Shown here one piece after another: positions 49,936-58,947 of a stretch of DNA of 64,000 bases (positions are counted from its first letter, which is position 1; each line of letters starts with the position of its first letter). The stretch is from the NCBI GenBank assembly GCA_964487555.1, contig CAZART010000003.1, positions 53,717 to 117,716 of the forward strand. The letters are read 5' to 3'. The position numbers and the translations under genes are program-made. The stretch comes from CAZART01 sp964487555. Its GTDB lineage: Bacteria > Bacteroidota > Rhodothermia > Rhodothermales > VXPQ01. The notes under the pieces were generated by a model. That model searched no databases. It was not told where the DNA came from and saw only the letters and a list, made by a program, of their open reading frames with translations.

Positions 49936-52437
49936 TCAGGTCAGGCTTGAAAACGCATCTCGCGCAGCGCCCTGTGCCGCCATGCAATCGCGCAGACCGC
50001 GTCCCACCGCAAGCGTGGCAACGAGGCCGAGAGCGCCTGCGGCGAAAAACGCCGACTCGACCATAGACAGTGCAGCCAGTCCGCCGAAGACGGATACGAG
50101 CAGGAGCGCGGCAGGAGACAACCTCGGCCGTAGGCGGAAGCGGAGGAGCTGCCGACCGGCCCCATGCTCTTCAACCGCCATGAGCAGGCGTACGCCCCCG
50201 AAGATTCCCCCTCGCACCTCCAGATCCCAGCGATCATAGATCCCGCCGCGGCGAATGCTTGCGCCCAACCGGTACAGCCCTCGCTCAACGTCGGTCAACC
50301 AGGCTGAAGGGTCGCGCCACTGTTCGCTCCACGCCGACATCTCTCGAGGGCGAGGGAATCTGAAGGAGGCTTTACCGCGCTGGCGCCAGGGCGTCAAACC
50401 GAGACTGAGCCGGCCGAGTAGACGAGCCAGCGGCTGCATTAGGTGTAGAAAGGAGGTCAACAGGCGAAAACGGACCTGGTGGGTTGCGGCAAGCTTTACT
50501 GACGAAATTTTCCACGCGCTTCGTACCGCCTGAAACAGCAGCGCGCCGACGGCGAACGCCAGCAAGGGCAGCGCCCAGAGCAGCGGCGTCCAGAGGAGCC
50601 CCAATGCTGAAATCAACCCTAGTGCAGCGATGACGAGATACCACTCGGGCATCAAGGGGAGCGTCTCCAGGACGCCCGGCGGCGGCATATGGAGCGACTG
50701 AAAAAGGTTTGAACCCCATACGCCGTAATAAACGCGCCAGCGCCGGAACGCCGACAGATGAACGAGGCCGAGCCCACCGTTGTAGACCCGACCATGCCAG
50801 CGTGAGTGTCCGACCTGATTGTATTTTTCCGGCCACTTCGTCTCGAGCAAGGCCTCGGCCTTTCCGTAGTTTTTCTGCTGCCGCCAGAAAGCCCCAACCG
50901 AGCGGCGCCGATGATGCCACACCATGCCGGCCGGATGAAAGCCGAGACTCCAACCCTCTTCTTGCAGGCGCCAGCACATGTCCACGTCGTCGCCGGCGAT
51001 ACGAAACGTCGGATCGAAGCCGCCGAGTCCCCGCAGTATGTCGCGGCGAATCGCGAAGTTGCAGCCGGGGATGTGCTCGGCTTCCGAATCCGACAACAGG
51101 ACGTGCATCGGATTACCGGGCACGCAGTTTACCGCGTGAGCGACAAGGCCGTCCTGGGGTGGAGAGATATTCGGACCGCCCACAGCGGCATGGTCGGTTT
51201 TCAGAAAGGTGGCGGCCAGATACGTGAGCCAGTGCGGATCGGGGTATGCATCGTCATCCAGGTAGGCCACGATGTCTCCCGTCGCCTCTTCCATGCCGAT
51301 GTTGCGGGCCGTACTCAGCCCCTGGTTGGGCGTCCGAATAAGGCGGACGTCGTGAGAACGGGCGATGGCGGCCGTGTTATCCGTCGAACCGTCGTCTACT
51401 ACAATGACCTCGTAATTTGGATAGTCGAGTTGATGAACGGCATCGAGCGTCTCACCGATGGTTGCTTCTCCGTTGTAGCTGCATACGACAACGGATACGC
51501 GCGGCCAATCTACCTCGGACGAAAACGGAACATCGACGAAGGCTTCTTCGACGGTTTTCAGAGCCGGTTTCGGATTTCGGCTGCGGTCGGTCAGTCCGAA
51601 GTCCCAGTCTTCGATCTCAAAACCTCCCCGATACCACTCATCCGTCCACGCGAAAAGGAATAGGCCGGCGGAGCCGCCCGCGAACGTGGTTCGTATTTGC
51701 CAGTCGAGCGTCTGCGCCTGTTGATCAAGGCCGTTGCGTCGGCTGTCGAGACCGATTTCGGCCATCACGAGAGGACGATCGCCCGCGAGGTTCTGCAGCC
51801 GAGCCAGGTACGCGGCATAGGTCTCCTGCGACTCCAAATAAACGTTGAAGCACATAAAATCCACGAAGGGAAGAACCAGGTACTCCGTCGTGGGAAAGTT
51901 CACGTAGGTTACGAGGGCCTCCGGATCCTCATCCTTGGCCGCCCTGTAAAGACGTTCCAGGAAGCCTTCGATGCGCGCGGGTCCATACCATCGAACGATA
52001 GAAGCCGGAATCTCATTTCCTACGGCGAAACCCAGAATGGCCGGGTGGCCTCCGCAGCTTCGCACGCCCTCACGCACCCGATCTTCGATCGACTGTACGC
52101 GTTCGGGATCATCCAGAAAAGAAATGTGCTGCTCCCACGGAAGACCGACGAGTACATACAGATCAAAGTCGGCAGCGAGATCAAGCAACCAGCGAGGCGG
52201 GACGGTGTACGTGCGGACGGCATTGATGCCGTGCGCCTTCATAAGCGCGAAATCGCCGGCGACGATCTCCGGCGTATGATATTCGCTCCCGTTTTCCTCC
52301 GGCTCAAAGGGCCCGTAGGTAACCCCGCGAACGTATAACTTTTCCGTGCCAACGTAGATAAACTTACACGCGACATGCGGCCGCGCCTTCGATGTGACGG
52401 CAATAGCCGGCGCATCGATCGTTAGTAATTCCTTCAC
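49936..52437 (-). CDS. Glycoside hydrolase (GH2-like TIM barrel) fused to membrane GT2 glycosyltransferase
   Basis: I place the start at GTG 52437 (833 residues), just before the first conserved block (FIYVGTEKLYVRGVTYGPF). Upstream frame to 52740 lacks similarity and would overlap the barrel gene. Residues of about 25-330 are a GH2-like TIM barrel with the acid/base in FAVGNEIP and the nucleophile in VMAEIGLD, both retained. Residues of about 345-600 are a GT2 domain (VSVVVCSYNGEATIGETLDAV, VVDDGSTDNT, VAYLDDDAYPD). Four transmembrane helices follow (ALGLISALGLLWTPLLWALPLL, then LSPAALLLVSVFGGLAALS). It is the first gene of the operon. The enzyme probably initiates or trims the glycan at the membrane. 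Confidence 0.88.
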   Translation of the reverse strand: MKELLTIDAPAIAVTSKARPHVACKFIYVGTEKLYVRGVTYGPFEPEENGSEYHTPEIVAGDFALMKAHGINAVRTYTVPPRWLLDLAADFDLYVLVGLPWEQHISFLDDPERVQSIEDRVREGVRSCGGHPAILGFAVGNEIPASIVRWYGPARIEGFLERLYRAAKDEDPEALVTYVNFPTTEYLVLPFVDFMCFNVYLESQETYAAYLARLQNLAGDRPLVMAEIGLDSRRNGLDQQAQTLDWQIRTTFAGGSAGLFLFAWTDEWYRGGFEIEDWDFGLTDRSRNPKPALKTVEEAFVDVPFSSEVDWPRVSVVVCSYNGEATIGETLDAVHQLDYPNYEVIVVDDGSTDNTAAIARSHDVRLIRTPNQGLSTARNIGMEEATGDIVAYLDDDAYPDPHWLTYLAATFLKTDHAAVGGPNISPPQDGLVAHAVNCVPGNPMHVLLSDSEAEHIPGCNFAIRRDILRGLGGFDPTFRIAGDDVDMCWRLQEEGWSLGFHPAGMVWHHRRRSVGAFWRQQKNYGKAEALLETKWPEKYNQVGHSRWHGRVYNGGLGLVHLSAFRRWRVYYGVWGSNLFQSLHMPPPGVLETLPLMPEWYLVIAALGLISALGLLWTPLLWALPLLAFAVGALLFQAVRSAWKISSVKLAATHQVRFRLLTSFLHLMQPLARLLGRLSLGLTPWRQRGKASFRFPRPREMSAWSEQWRDPSAWLTDVERGLYRLGASIRRGGIYDRWDLEVRGGIFGGVRLLMAVEEHGAGRQLLRFRLRPRLSPAALLLVSVFGGLAALSMVESAFFAAGALGLVATLAVGRGLRDCMAAQGAARDAFSSLT

Positions 52438-52720
52438 GCTACTACCAGGGGGACTGAGATTGGGTGGGGCGGTGTCGGATCTGCTCCAGTATGTAGAGTA
52501 CGTACAAAACTCTGAAGTTCGTCTGAAGAAGATTTGAAATTTGTCCCCGGCCCGTATACGGACGGGCGAATGCACCGACGTCGATCCGCTACGTGCGCTC
52601 GATTTCATGCAAGCGGGCGCGCACCACACGTCCGAATTCGAACCCCCCAGAAGCTGTGACGCGGCCTGTCCCTGAATGCCGGCAGCCCTCCCGACCGATT
52701 CTGAAGTCGGCCCTGAGCCT
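52438..52720. promoter_or_regulatory. Probable promoter region of the glycan operon
   Basis: The 283 bp between the outer-membrane barrel gene and the first gene of the 14-gene cluster contain no supported gene. All genes on both sides run on the minus strand, so the cluster promoter should be here unless transcription reads through from the barrel gene. I cannot assign -33/-7 boxes. Confidence 0.35.
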
Positions 52721-54220
52721 CTAATTCGCCAGGGGAACAACGAGCGCCAGCTGGTGCGACAGCACCTTCGTCTCGTCGAGTACGAGCGGGCCGTTCGGCG
52801 CTACGACCCAGTCGGCGCCTGCATCGGCGAAGCCCATGCCGCCCACCCGGCCTCCTCCCCACCGCTGCTGCACGCCTGGCGTTCCGGTGCCCAGCGTAAG
52901 ACGTCCGGTATACTGAAGGCGGAATCCGGAAAAATCCGTCCCAAGTCCCGACGACAGCGTCCACTCCGTCCAGTGCTGATCGAGCAGCCGGCGGCGGTTC
53001 TCAACAAAATCCATCTGATCCAGGTTGTATGAAATGTGGTGCATATCGATGCCCACCGAGAAGTTCATCCGCTCACCTTCGCGTTGTACTCCCATGCGAA
53101 ATCGCACATTGTTAAAAACGAAGTAATTCTCGATAGTTTTGGAGCCTGCATATACCACTCCGCCATTCGCCGTCTCTGTCGTCTCCAGGGCATCCGCCCA
53201 CGTGTGGCTCCAGATGGGCTCGTAAATGACGTCCACGCCGAAGGTCGCCGCACCGGAGGTGGTCGCGAAGCCGAGGCCGAAGTTGTACGCGGCCGAATGC
53301 CCGGGATCGCGGGGGATCTGCATCAAGTCGTAATTCGGAATCTTCGGATGCCACTTCCAGTCGCCGACGATGCGTCCGCCGAGGCTCCATCCGGTTGAAT
53401 AGGCGTGGCGGTAGCCGGCCTGAACGGCGAAGCTCCTGGTTTCGTCGTGCTCCTCACGGAGGCTGGACGATCGGCCGGTAAACTCGTCTTGCTCCTCACG
53501 GAAGGTGAGCGATTGGCCGGTAAACTCGTCCATCCTGTGCGTCATCTCAAAGCGATGATGCATCAGGACGAGTTCGGCCGCATGTCCGGGACCCCAGTCG
53601 CGGTAAAAGCCGGCACGGTACTGCTGCATGGAGCCGTCCTGCCGCACCCCGTCTGCCGAGTAAAGCAGGTTAACACCTTCCATACCACCGAGCTGCGCGT
53701 GGAAGGCGCTGACGCCCACCGAAACGTCGCTATCCGGAATTTCTAGGCCGCCGAATCCGAAAAAATAGAGATTGTTGGTGGATATGGAGCTTTCGCTCCG
53801 TTCGGAAGCGACATCTGCAAAGCGACCGATGCAGCACGTTTGGTTCCTGGGAGAAACCAGTTCCTGAAAGGCCATCATCACGCCGGCAAAGGCGCCGTTC
53901 TGATGTACGAGGCCGCCGACCGGCAGCGTTCGCCCGGAACCCTCGCCGCTCGCGCCGTTCATCGGACCAAACCCGTAGTATGCGGGCGTGCTGACGAACT
54001 GCGCACCGGAGATGTTGACCCCTTTGGCCGGGTTCACGAACGGATCGTTTAGCCGATCGTCAAGCGCGATGCCGACACCGCCCATGCCTGCCCGCTCCGA
54101 CGGAAACAACCAGAACTGATCGCCCTCGGCCACCGGGATGGTTTTGATGGGGACCGACTGGGCGATGGCCGCCATCGGAAACAGGAGGGAGAGAAAAAGA
54201 AAAAGAGTCGGACGATACAT
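52721..54220 (-). CDS. Outer-membrane beta-barrel protein, unknown function
   Basis: The ATG at 54218-54220 opens a signal peptide (MYRPTLFLFLSLLFPMAAIAQ); the product is 499 residues. The first part (FWLFPSERAGMGGVGIALDD, then DPFVNPAKG) resembles PorV/UPF0164-like outer-membrane proteins. The rest consists of alternating beta-strands. A tandem duplication gives two copies of a block DEFTG-S--REE, encoded by a 42-bp repeat. It ends HQLALVVPLAN, without a terminal aromatic residue. A role in surface display or secretion is plausible but not shown. It may be transcribed ahead of the glycan operon. Confidence 0.85.
   Translation of the reverse strand: MYRPTLFLFLSLLFPMAAIAQSVPIKTIPVAEGDQFWLFPSERAGMGGVGIALDDRLNDPFVNPAKGVNISGAQFVSTPAYYGFGPMNGASGEGSGRTLPVGGLVHQNGAFAGVMMAFQELVSPRNQTCCIGRFADVASERSESSISTNNLYFFGFGGLEIPDSDVSVGVSAFHAQLGGMEGVNLLYSADGVRQDGSMQQYRAGFYRDWGPGHAAELVLMHHRFEMTHRMDEFTGQSLTFREEQDEFTGRSSSLREEHDETRSFAVQAGYRHAYSTGWSLGGRIVGDWKWHPKIPNYDLMQIPRDPGHSAAYNFGLGFATTSGAATFGVDVIYEPIWSHTWADALETTETANGGVVYAGSKTIENYFVFNNVRFRMGVQREGERMNFSVGIDMHHISYNLDQMDFVENRRRLLDQHWTEWTLSSGLGTDFSGFRLQYTGRLTLGTGTPGVQQRWGGGRVGGMGFADAGADWVVAPNGPLVLDETKVLSHQLALVVPLAN
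53443..53526 (-). repeat. 42-bp in-frame tandem duplication
   Basis: Two 42-bp copies start at 53443 and 53485 (plus-strand coordinates). They encode 14-residue blocks with DEFTG(Q/R)S and REE(Q/H) inside the barrel protein, probably in an extracellular loop. The ends of the two units (ggccggtaaact) are identical. Confidence 0.9.
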
Positions 54221-54638
54221 GATCGGTCGGGAACGGGTGAATAGGTCAGGCTGCGAGTGCCGAGGACGGAGATGATAGGCTTCGCCCCACATCTCCACTA
54301 AAGACAGATCCAACCGAGCCTCGATTCCATCGACGCGTCAACCGCGATCGCATCCTGCGGCCGCTAAGCCGGGCGGGAGCGGACGGATCCGCGCTCCTCA
54401 CCCGCGACGCTGATCGAAACCATTCCGTGCGCCGACGCCATCCTGACAAGATCGACCCGCGACGGATCGGATGATGGGCGCACTACTGCTAGAAGATATC
54501 GGGAGCGGAGTCGCAGGCACTCGACGGCAGGTGAGACGATTTCCCCGCGTTTGTCGTAACCTTGTACATAAGATCACACGTAGCTTCTGAACGTTCGGTT
54601 CGGCCTCGGATTGTTCGAACGTTCTATCCCAAAGACAG
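54221..54638. other. Divergent intergenic region, no gene seen
   Basis: This 418-bp region separates the minus-strand barrel gene from the plus-strand propeptide-like lipoprotein. I found no open frame with a recognisable domain. Promoters for both neighbours are expected in it. Confidence 0.4.
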
Positions 54639-55058
54639 GTGGACTCCATCCGTACACTCGCAAAACGGCACACCGTGTCGATCATCTCACTACTCCTTCT
54701 CATTCAGGGGGCAGGCTGCGCATCGAATTCAACGCACACGCCTGATGGTGACGACGTCTCGCCCACTGTTGCAGACAGTATCGCTCGCATGGACAACAAA
54801 TTTGACGCACCGCTGCGCGCCAGCCTGCATGAGATGGCGCGTGCGGACGACGAAAGTGCAATCCAGTGCCTGATCGAAGTTGACGAAGGAATGAATGATG
54901 AACGTCGTGCTCGGCTTGAAGAAGCGGGGCTGCGGGTTGTCACGGTGGTGGGCGCCGTCGCCACCGTCGAAGGTCCGCCATCGGCCATAAAGAAGGCCGC
55001 GGCGTACCGTTTCGTCAAATCGATTTCACTGAGCCAGACTCGCTACCCCCGAGAGTAA
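54639..55058 (+). CDS. Small lipoprotein resembling a subtilase propeptide (I9-like)
   Basis: The frame begins at GTG 54639 and encodes 139 residues. A lipoprotein-like signal precedes Cys27 (ISLLLLIQGAGC). The C-terminal part (AIQCLIEVDEGMNDERRARLEEAGLRVVTVVG, then AVATVEGPPSAIKKAAAYRFVKSISLSQ) has the beta-alpha-beta-beta-alpha-beta pattern of subtilisin propeptides (inhibitor I9). It lies 34 bp before a large subtilase. It could assist folding in trans, or inhibit the protease and so protect the envelope. The lipid box is imperfect (GAGC), so lipidation is not certain. Confidence 0.75.
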   Translation: MDSIRTLAKRHTVSIISLLLLIQGAGCASNSTHTPDGDDVSPTVADSIARMDNKFDAPLRASLHEMARADDESAIQCLIEVDEGMNDERRARLEEAGLRVVTVVGAVATVEGPPSAIKKAAAYRFVKSISLSQTRYPRE

Positions 55059-55092
55059 TCATCCGTCAGCGATCCTATTTCGCAAGTTTATT

Positions 55093-58000
55093 ATGAAACA
55101 CTGCCTTATGCGCGCCCACCGGTCTATTACTGCGGCATGGGTCGCGGCTCTTCTTCTGCCACTCGCTGCTGCTGCACAGACGCTTCCGGAGCATCTCGTG
55201 CGGAAGGCGTCGAACGCGGATGTCGCCCACACCACCCAGGAGCTAAAGGTGGTCGGCTCGGCCACCGTTCCGGAGCCGTGGATGATGAAGCTGGATGCCG
55301 CGGCACGAGTTCTTATCGGGTCGACGCGGTCGGCTGCTAAGACCGGCGTGCCTCCTCTTCACCTGGGACGAATGTCGGTCGAGGCGGATGCGACGCACGG
55401 GTTGATGGTGGACGTCTTCATCGAGCTGCAAGATGCCGCGAGCGCGGCCCCCCTGATGTCGGCCGGTGCGCGCCTCCACACTCGCGTCGGAAACATCATC
55501 GCCGCCCGCGTACCCGTGGGGGAATTGCAGCGTCTGGCGGCGTCGCCGGCCGTAGAATCTATCGAAGTAGCCATGATCCGGCACCGCACCAACGATGCCG
55601 CTCTCTCGGATACGCGGGTCCACGACGTGCATCAGGGAACGGACCTGCCCCGGGCCTACCGCGGCGAGGGAGTAGTGGTGGGCGTCGTAGATAGCGGCAT
55701 CGACTTTACGCACCCGGATTTCAGCGACGGCGGCGGCACCCGGATCCAGTACCTCTGGGACATGGCCGACGAGACCGGCACGAACGCGCCGACAGATGTT
55801 AATCCCAACTGGGATTGGGGTCGAGAATACACGAAGGCGGAGATCGACACCGATCCTTCGCAGGTTCGAGAGCGAGACGGAAACGGCGCATCCGGACATG
55901 GTACGCACGTGACCGGTTCAGCCGCAGGCAACGGGGCCGCAAACGCGGCGTACGGCGGCGTTGCGCCGAAGTCGGACATCATCTTCATAAAGGGCATGCG
56001 CGATTCGGACAGCAACGGCGGCTTCAGCGACAGCGACGTCATTGCCGGCTGCCAGTACGTGTTCGAGCGAGCCGAAAGCATGGGCAAGCCCGCCGTTTGC
56101 AACCTCAGTCTCGGCGGAAACCTGGGCCCCCTTGACGGCACATCGCTTTATGAACAGGCCCTTTCCGGTCTCACCGGTCCGGGGCGCATCATCACCGCGG
56201 CGGCGGGCAATCAAGGAAATGACTTTATTCATGCGGGCGGCACCACCGAGGCAAACACCATGCATGAGACGCTCTTGATCGCAAACGACCCGAATCGGGC
56301 CGGTGTAGACCTGTGGTATCGGCCGAATGCGATCAGCCACATCGGCGTCCGTGCCTATACGCTCGAAGGCTCCAACGTTAGTCTGCAAGGACAGACGGAT
56401 CTACTCCCTATGGGTCAACTCTTGGGAATGGATGAAACCGGATTGGCCCCTGTGCCGATCGAGTTTGGCGGCCGGCGCTTTGGGTACCTGATGATCGATG
56501 CGGCCACGACACAGGATCCAAGGAACGGAGATGGAGAGGTTTTTTTGCTTCTGGGGGCGAATGGTGATCCGAACGTGGACCTGACTCAGACGATCTGGTC
56601 GATCGTTACCGTGACCGGCAGCGCCGGAAAGATCGATCTGTGGGCGATCGGTGGATCGTTTTTTCCGCGCGAGCTCGGCGGTGAGGAAGGTTTTAAAGAA
56701 ATGCCGGGCGACAACGTCAGCTCCATCGGGAGCCCGGCGTCCGCGAAGAGTGTGATCGCGGTTGGGGCCTATACGACCAAGACGAACTGGAAGGATCTCG
56801 ACGGCGTGGACCACACACTCAACAACGGCGGTCCCGACGGCCAGAGCGTCGTTCCCGCGCTCGGCGATCTGGCCACCTTCAGCAGCCGAGGTCCTACCCG
56901 TGACGGACGCATTGCACCCGACATCTCCGCACCCGGCCTGCGGATAACGTCGTCGTTGTCGTCACACCTAGATGAGCGATTGACATTTGAGGAGCTGATC
57001 GCTAATGGAGGCGTGCTCCGAGCGGACATTGCCGAAGGCGGAAGCTATCACCTCACGCAGGGTACAAGCATGGCCTCTCCGCACGTGGCGGGTGTGGTGG
57101 CTTTGATGTTGCAAGCCGATCCGACGCTGGACTACGATAAGGTAGTCCGAATCTTGCAGGAAACCAGCCGGTCCGACGCAAAGACGGGAGTGGTGCCGAA
57201 CAACGAATTCGGAGCCGGACGCGTCGATGCGCTTGCTGCGCTCCAACGAACGGTAGAGCTTGCCGGCGGCGGAACGGGCTCGGCAGTGGCCGCGGCCGGC
57301 ATTCAGCAGGTCGACATGGATGTCGCCTCCGGAGCGAGTGCTTCGATGATATTTGAGCTTCAGAATCTGGGCACGTCAACGCTCACCTACTCGATCACGG
57401 CCCGGCTCGATGACGAGGGCAACGCCACCTCGGGCGCCACCTCGGGCGCCNNNNNNNNNNNNNNNNNNNNNNNNNNNNNNNNNNNNNNNNNNNNNNNNNN
57501 NNNNNNNNNNNNNNNNNNNNNNNNNNNNNNNNNNNNNNNNNNNNNNNNNNCCGCATCGCCTGCTTCGATCGAGACCGTTACCATGGCGCGCCCGGATGGC
57601 CGCCGGTCGGCGCTCGGAACGCCCGGAGCTTCGGGCGATCGACCAATCATCCACGCCGCCGACATCTACACATCCACGGCCGGTGACGACGTCCTCGTTC
57701 TCGACGACGGCGACGACACGCCCGACGACTTTTTCGGCTGGGACAATGCGCAGGCCCTCTTCTGGTCCAACGGGTTCGAAGTACCCGAGGGCGGATTCGA
57801 ACTGAATGAGATCCGCTTCTTCATGCGCACCGAGAATGCCGCAAACGCTCAGGTAACCGTAGCTATCTCAAATAACGAAGGAACCCTGCGGGAGCTGTCG
57901 CTGACATTTCCCGCTTCGGCGAACGGCACCTGGTACTCGACAATGCTCCTCGATCCGCTCGGTTTTAACGCCGGCGACGTGTTCTTCATCACGCTTGGCG

Positions 58001-58947
58001 CGGAAGCCGGCATATTCTTTCCGGCAGGGTATGATGAAAGTTCGGCCGTGCCGAATCTGAGTTTCTTCTACGATTGGAATGCCGAACAGTGGACCAACCT
58101 GAACACGTTGCAGGGCTTCCAGAACGCGGCGTTCCTTATACGAGCGGCCGGAAGCCTGCGTGGTGGCGGTGGCGGCACGAATCAGAATCCCGTTCCCGTG
58201 CTCGCCCCCTCGAGCACAGAGGCCGACGTGAACGAGCAAGTTATTTTTGATGGCTCAGATTCCCACGACCCGGATGGTGAAATCGTAGCCTACCTCTGGC
58301 AGTTCGGCGACGGCGCAACCAGCACCCAGGCCGTCGCGGCTCATTCCTACTCCGAACCGAACGGCTATACGGTTCGCCTCACCGTAACAGACGATGATGG
58401 TGCTACCGGTGAGGCATCCGCCCTCGTCACCGTTTCGGCTCCCGCCGCCGCATCCCCCCTGACGGTGACGCCCGCAAGCGGAAGCATACCTGCCAACGGA
58501 ACACAGGCAATCACCGTCACTTTCGACGCCGAAGGACTGGTAGACGGTACCTACGAGGGGGAAATCAATGTTCAGAGTAACGGAGGGAATGTCATCCTTC
58601 CCGTGCGCGCCGCGGTCGGCACGGCCGTACGTATTGAGGAAGCGGATCTTCCAGCCGCGTTTCGGCTGGAGCAAAACTATCCAAATCCTTTCAACCCGGT
58701 GACCACGATTACGTACGCCTTGCCTCGCGCCGCTCACGTTGTGCTCAGCATCGTTGACGTGACCGGTCGGCGTGTGGTGGTTCAGGACCTCGGAATGAGG
58801 GCGCGCGGCGTGCACGAGACGCTGTGGGACGGCCGAAGCGCTTCCGGCGATGCGGTGGCGAGCGGGATCTATCTTTACCGACTCGAAGCGGCGTCGGAGA
58901 ATGGTACGACCGCGCGTCTTACGAGGAAGATGGCTTTGCTGAAATGA
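55093..58947 (+). CDS. T9SS-sorted subtilisin-like (S8) protease with PKD domain, interrupted by assembly gap
   Basis: The protein is about 1284 residues as drawn. After a signal peptide (WVAALLLPLAAAAQ) and an I9-like region (about 90-165), the catalytic domain shows Asp in VVGVVDSGIDFTHPDF, His in SGHGTHVTGSAAG and Ser in LTQGTSMASPHVAGVVALML. An insert of about 200 residues lies between His and Ser. A gap of 100 N (57451-57550) falls in an NATSGATSGA-type repeat after the protease domain. A PKD domain (FDGSDSHDPDGEIVAYLWQFGDG) and a type A sorting domain (LEQNYPNPFNPVTTITYALP, ending KMALLK) follow. T9SS should export it to the surface. The gap length is unknown, so the true reading frame across it is not proven. 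Confidence 0.92.
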   Translation: MKHCLMRAHRSITAAWVAALLLPLAAAAQTLPEHLVRKASNADVAHTTQELKVVGSATVPEPWMMKLDAAARVLIGSTRSAAKTGVPPLHLGRMSVEADATHGLMVDVFIELQDAASAAPLMSAGARLHTRVGNIIAARVPVGELQRLAASPAVESIEVAMIRHRTNDAALSDTRVHDVHQGTDLPRAYRGEGVVVGVVDSGIDFTHPDFSDGGGTRIQYLWDMADETGTNAPTDVNPNWDWGREYTKAEIDTDPSQVRERDGNGASGHGTHVTGSAAGNGAANAAYGGVAPKSDIIFIKGMRDSDSNGGFSDSDVIAGCQYVFERAESMGKPAVCNLSLGGNLGPLDGTSLYEQALSGLTGPGRIITAAAGNQGNDFIHAGGTTEANTMHETLLIANDPNRAGVDLWYRPNAISHIGVRAYTLEGSNVSLQGQTDLLPMGQLLGMDETGLAPVPIEFGGRRFGYLMIDAATTQDPRNGDGEVFLLLGANGDPNVDLTQTIWSIVTVTGSAGKIDLWAIGGSFFPRELGGEEGFKEMPGDNVSSIGSPASAKSVIAVGAYTTKTNWKDLDGVDHTLNNGGPDGQSVVPALGDLATFSSRGPTRDGRIAPDISAPGLRITSSLSSHLDERLTFEELIANGGVLRADIAEGGSYHLTQGTSMASPHVAGVVALMLQADPTLDYDKVVRILQETSRSDAKTGVVPNNEFGAGRVDALAALQRTVELAGGGTGSAVAAAGIQQVDMDVASGASASMIFELQNLGTSTLTYSITARLDDEGNATSGATSGAXXXXXXXXXXXXXXXXXXXXXXXXXXXXXXXXXXASPASIETVTMARPDGRRSALGTPGASGDRPIIHAADIYTSTAGDDVLVLDDGDDTPDDFFGWDNAQALFWSNGFEVPEGGFELNEIRFFMRTENAANAQVTVAISNNEGTLRELSLTFPASANGTWYSTMLLDPLGFNAGDVFFITLGAEAGIFFPAGYDESSAVPNLSFFYDWNAEQWTNLNTLQGFQNAAFLIRAAGSLRGGGGGTNQNPVPVLAPSSTEADVNEQVIFDGSDSHDPDGEIVAYLWQFGDGATSTQAVAAHSYSEPNGYTVRLTVTDDDGATGEASALVTVSAPAAASPLTVTPASGSIPANGTQAITVTFDAEGLVDGTYEGEINVQSNGGNVILPVRAAVGTAVRIEEADLPAAFRLEQNYPNPFNPVTTITYALPRAAHVVLSIVDVTGRRVVVQDLGMRARGVHETLWDGRSASGDAVASGIYLYRLEAASENGTTARLTRKMALLK
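57451..57550. other. Assembly gap of 100 N
   Basis: Exactly 100 N, a conventional size for a gap of unknown length. The preceding sequence ends in repeated gccacctcgggc units, encoding ATSG repeats, so a tandem repeat probably caused the break. Real length and coding content are unknown. Confidence 0.98.

Noticed and set aside
35889..52437. Classical capsule or O-antigen locus
   Set aside because: No Wzx, Wzy, Wzz, Wza/Wzc or nucleotide-sugar synthesis gene is visible in or next to the cluster.
57376..57665. Short minus-strand frames spanning the N run
   Set aside because: Sequence across the gap is unknown, and they are antisense to the protease.
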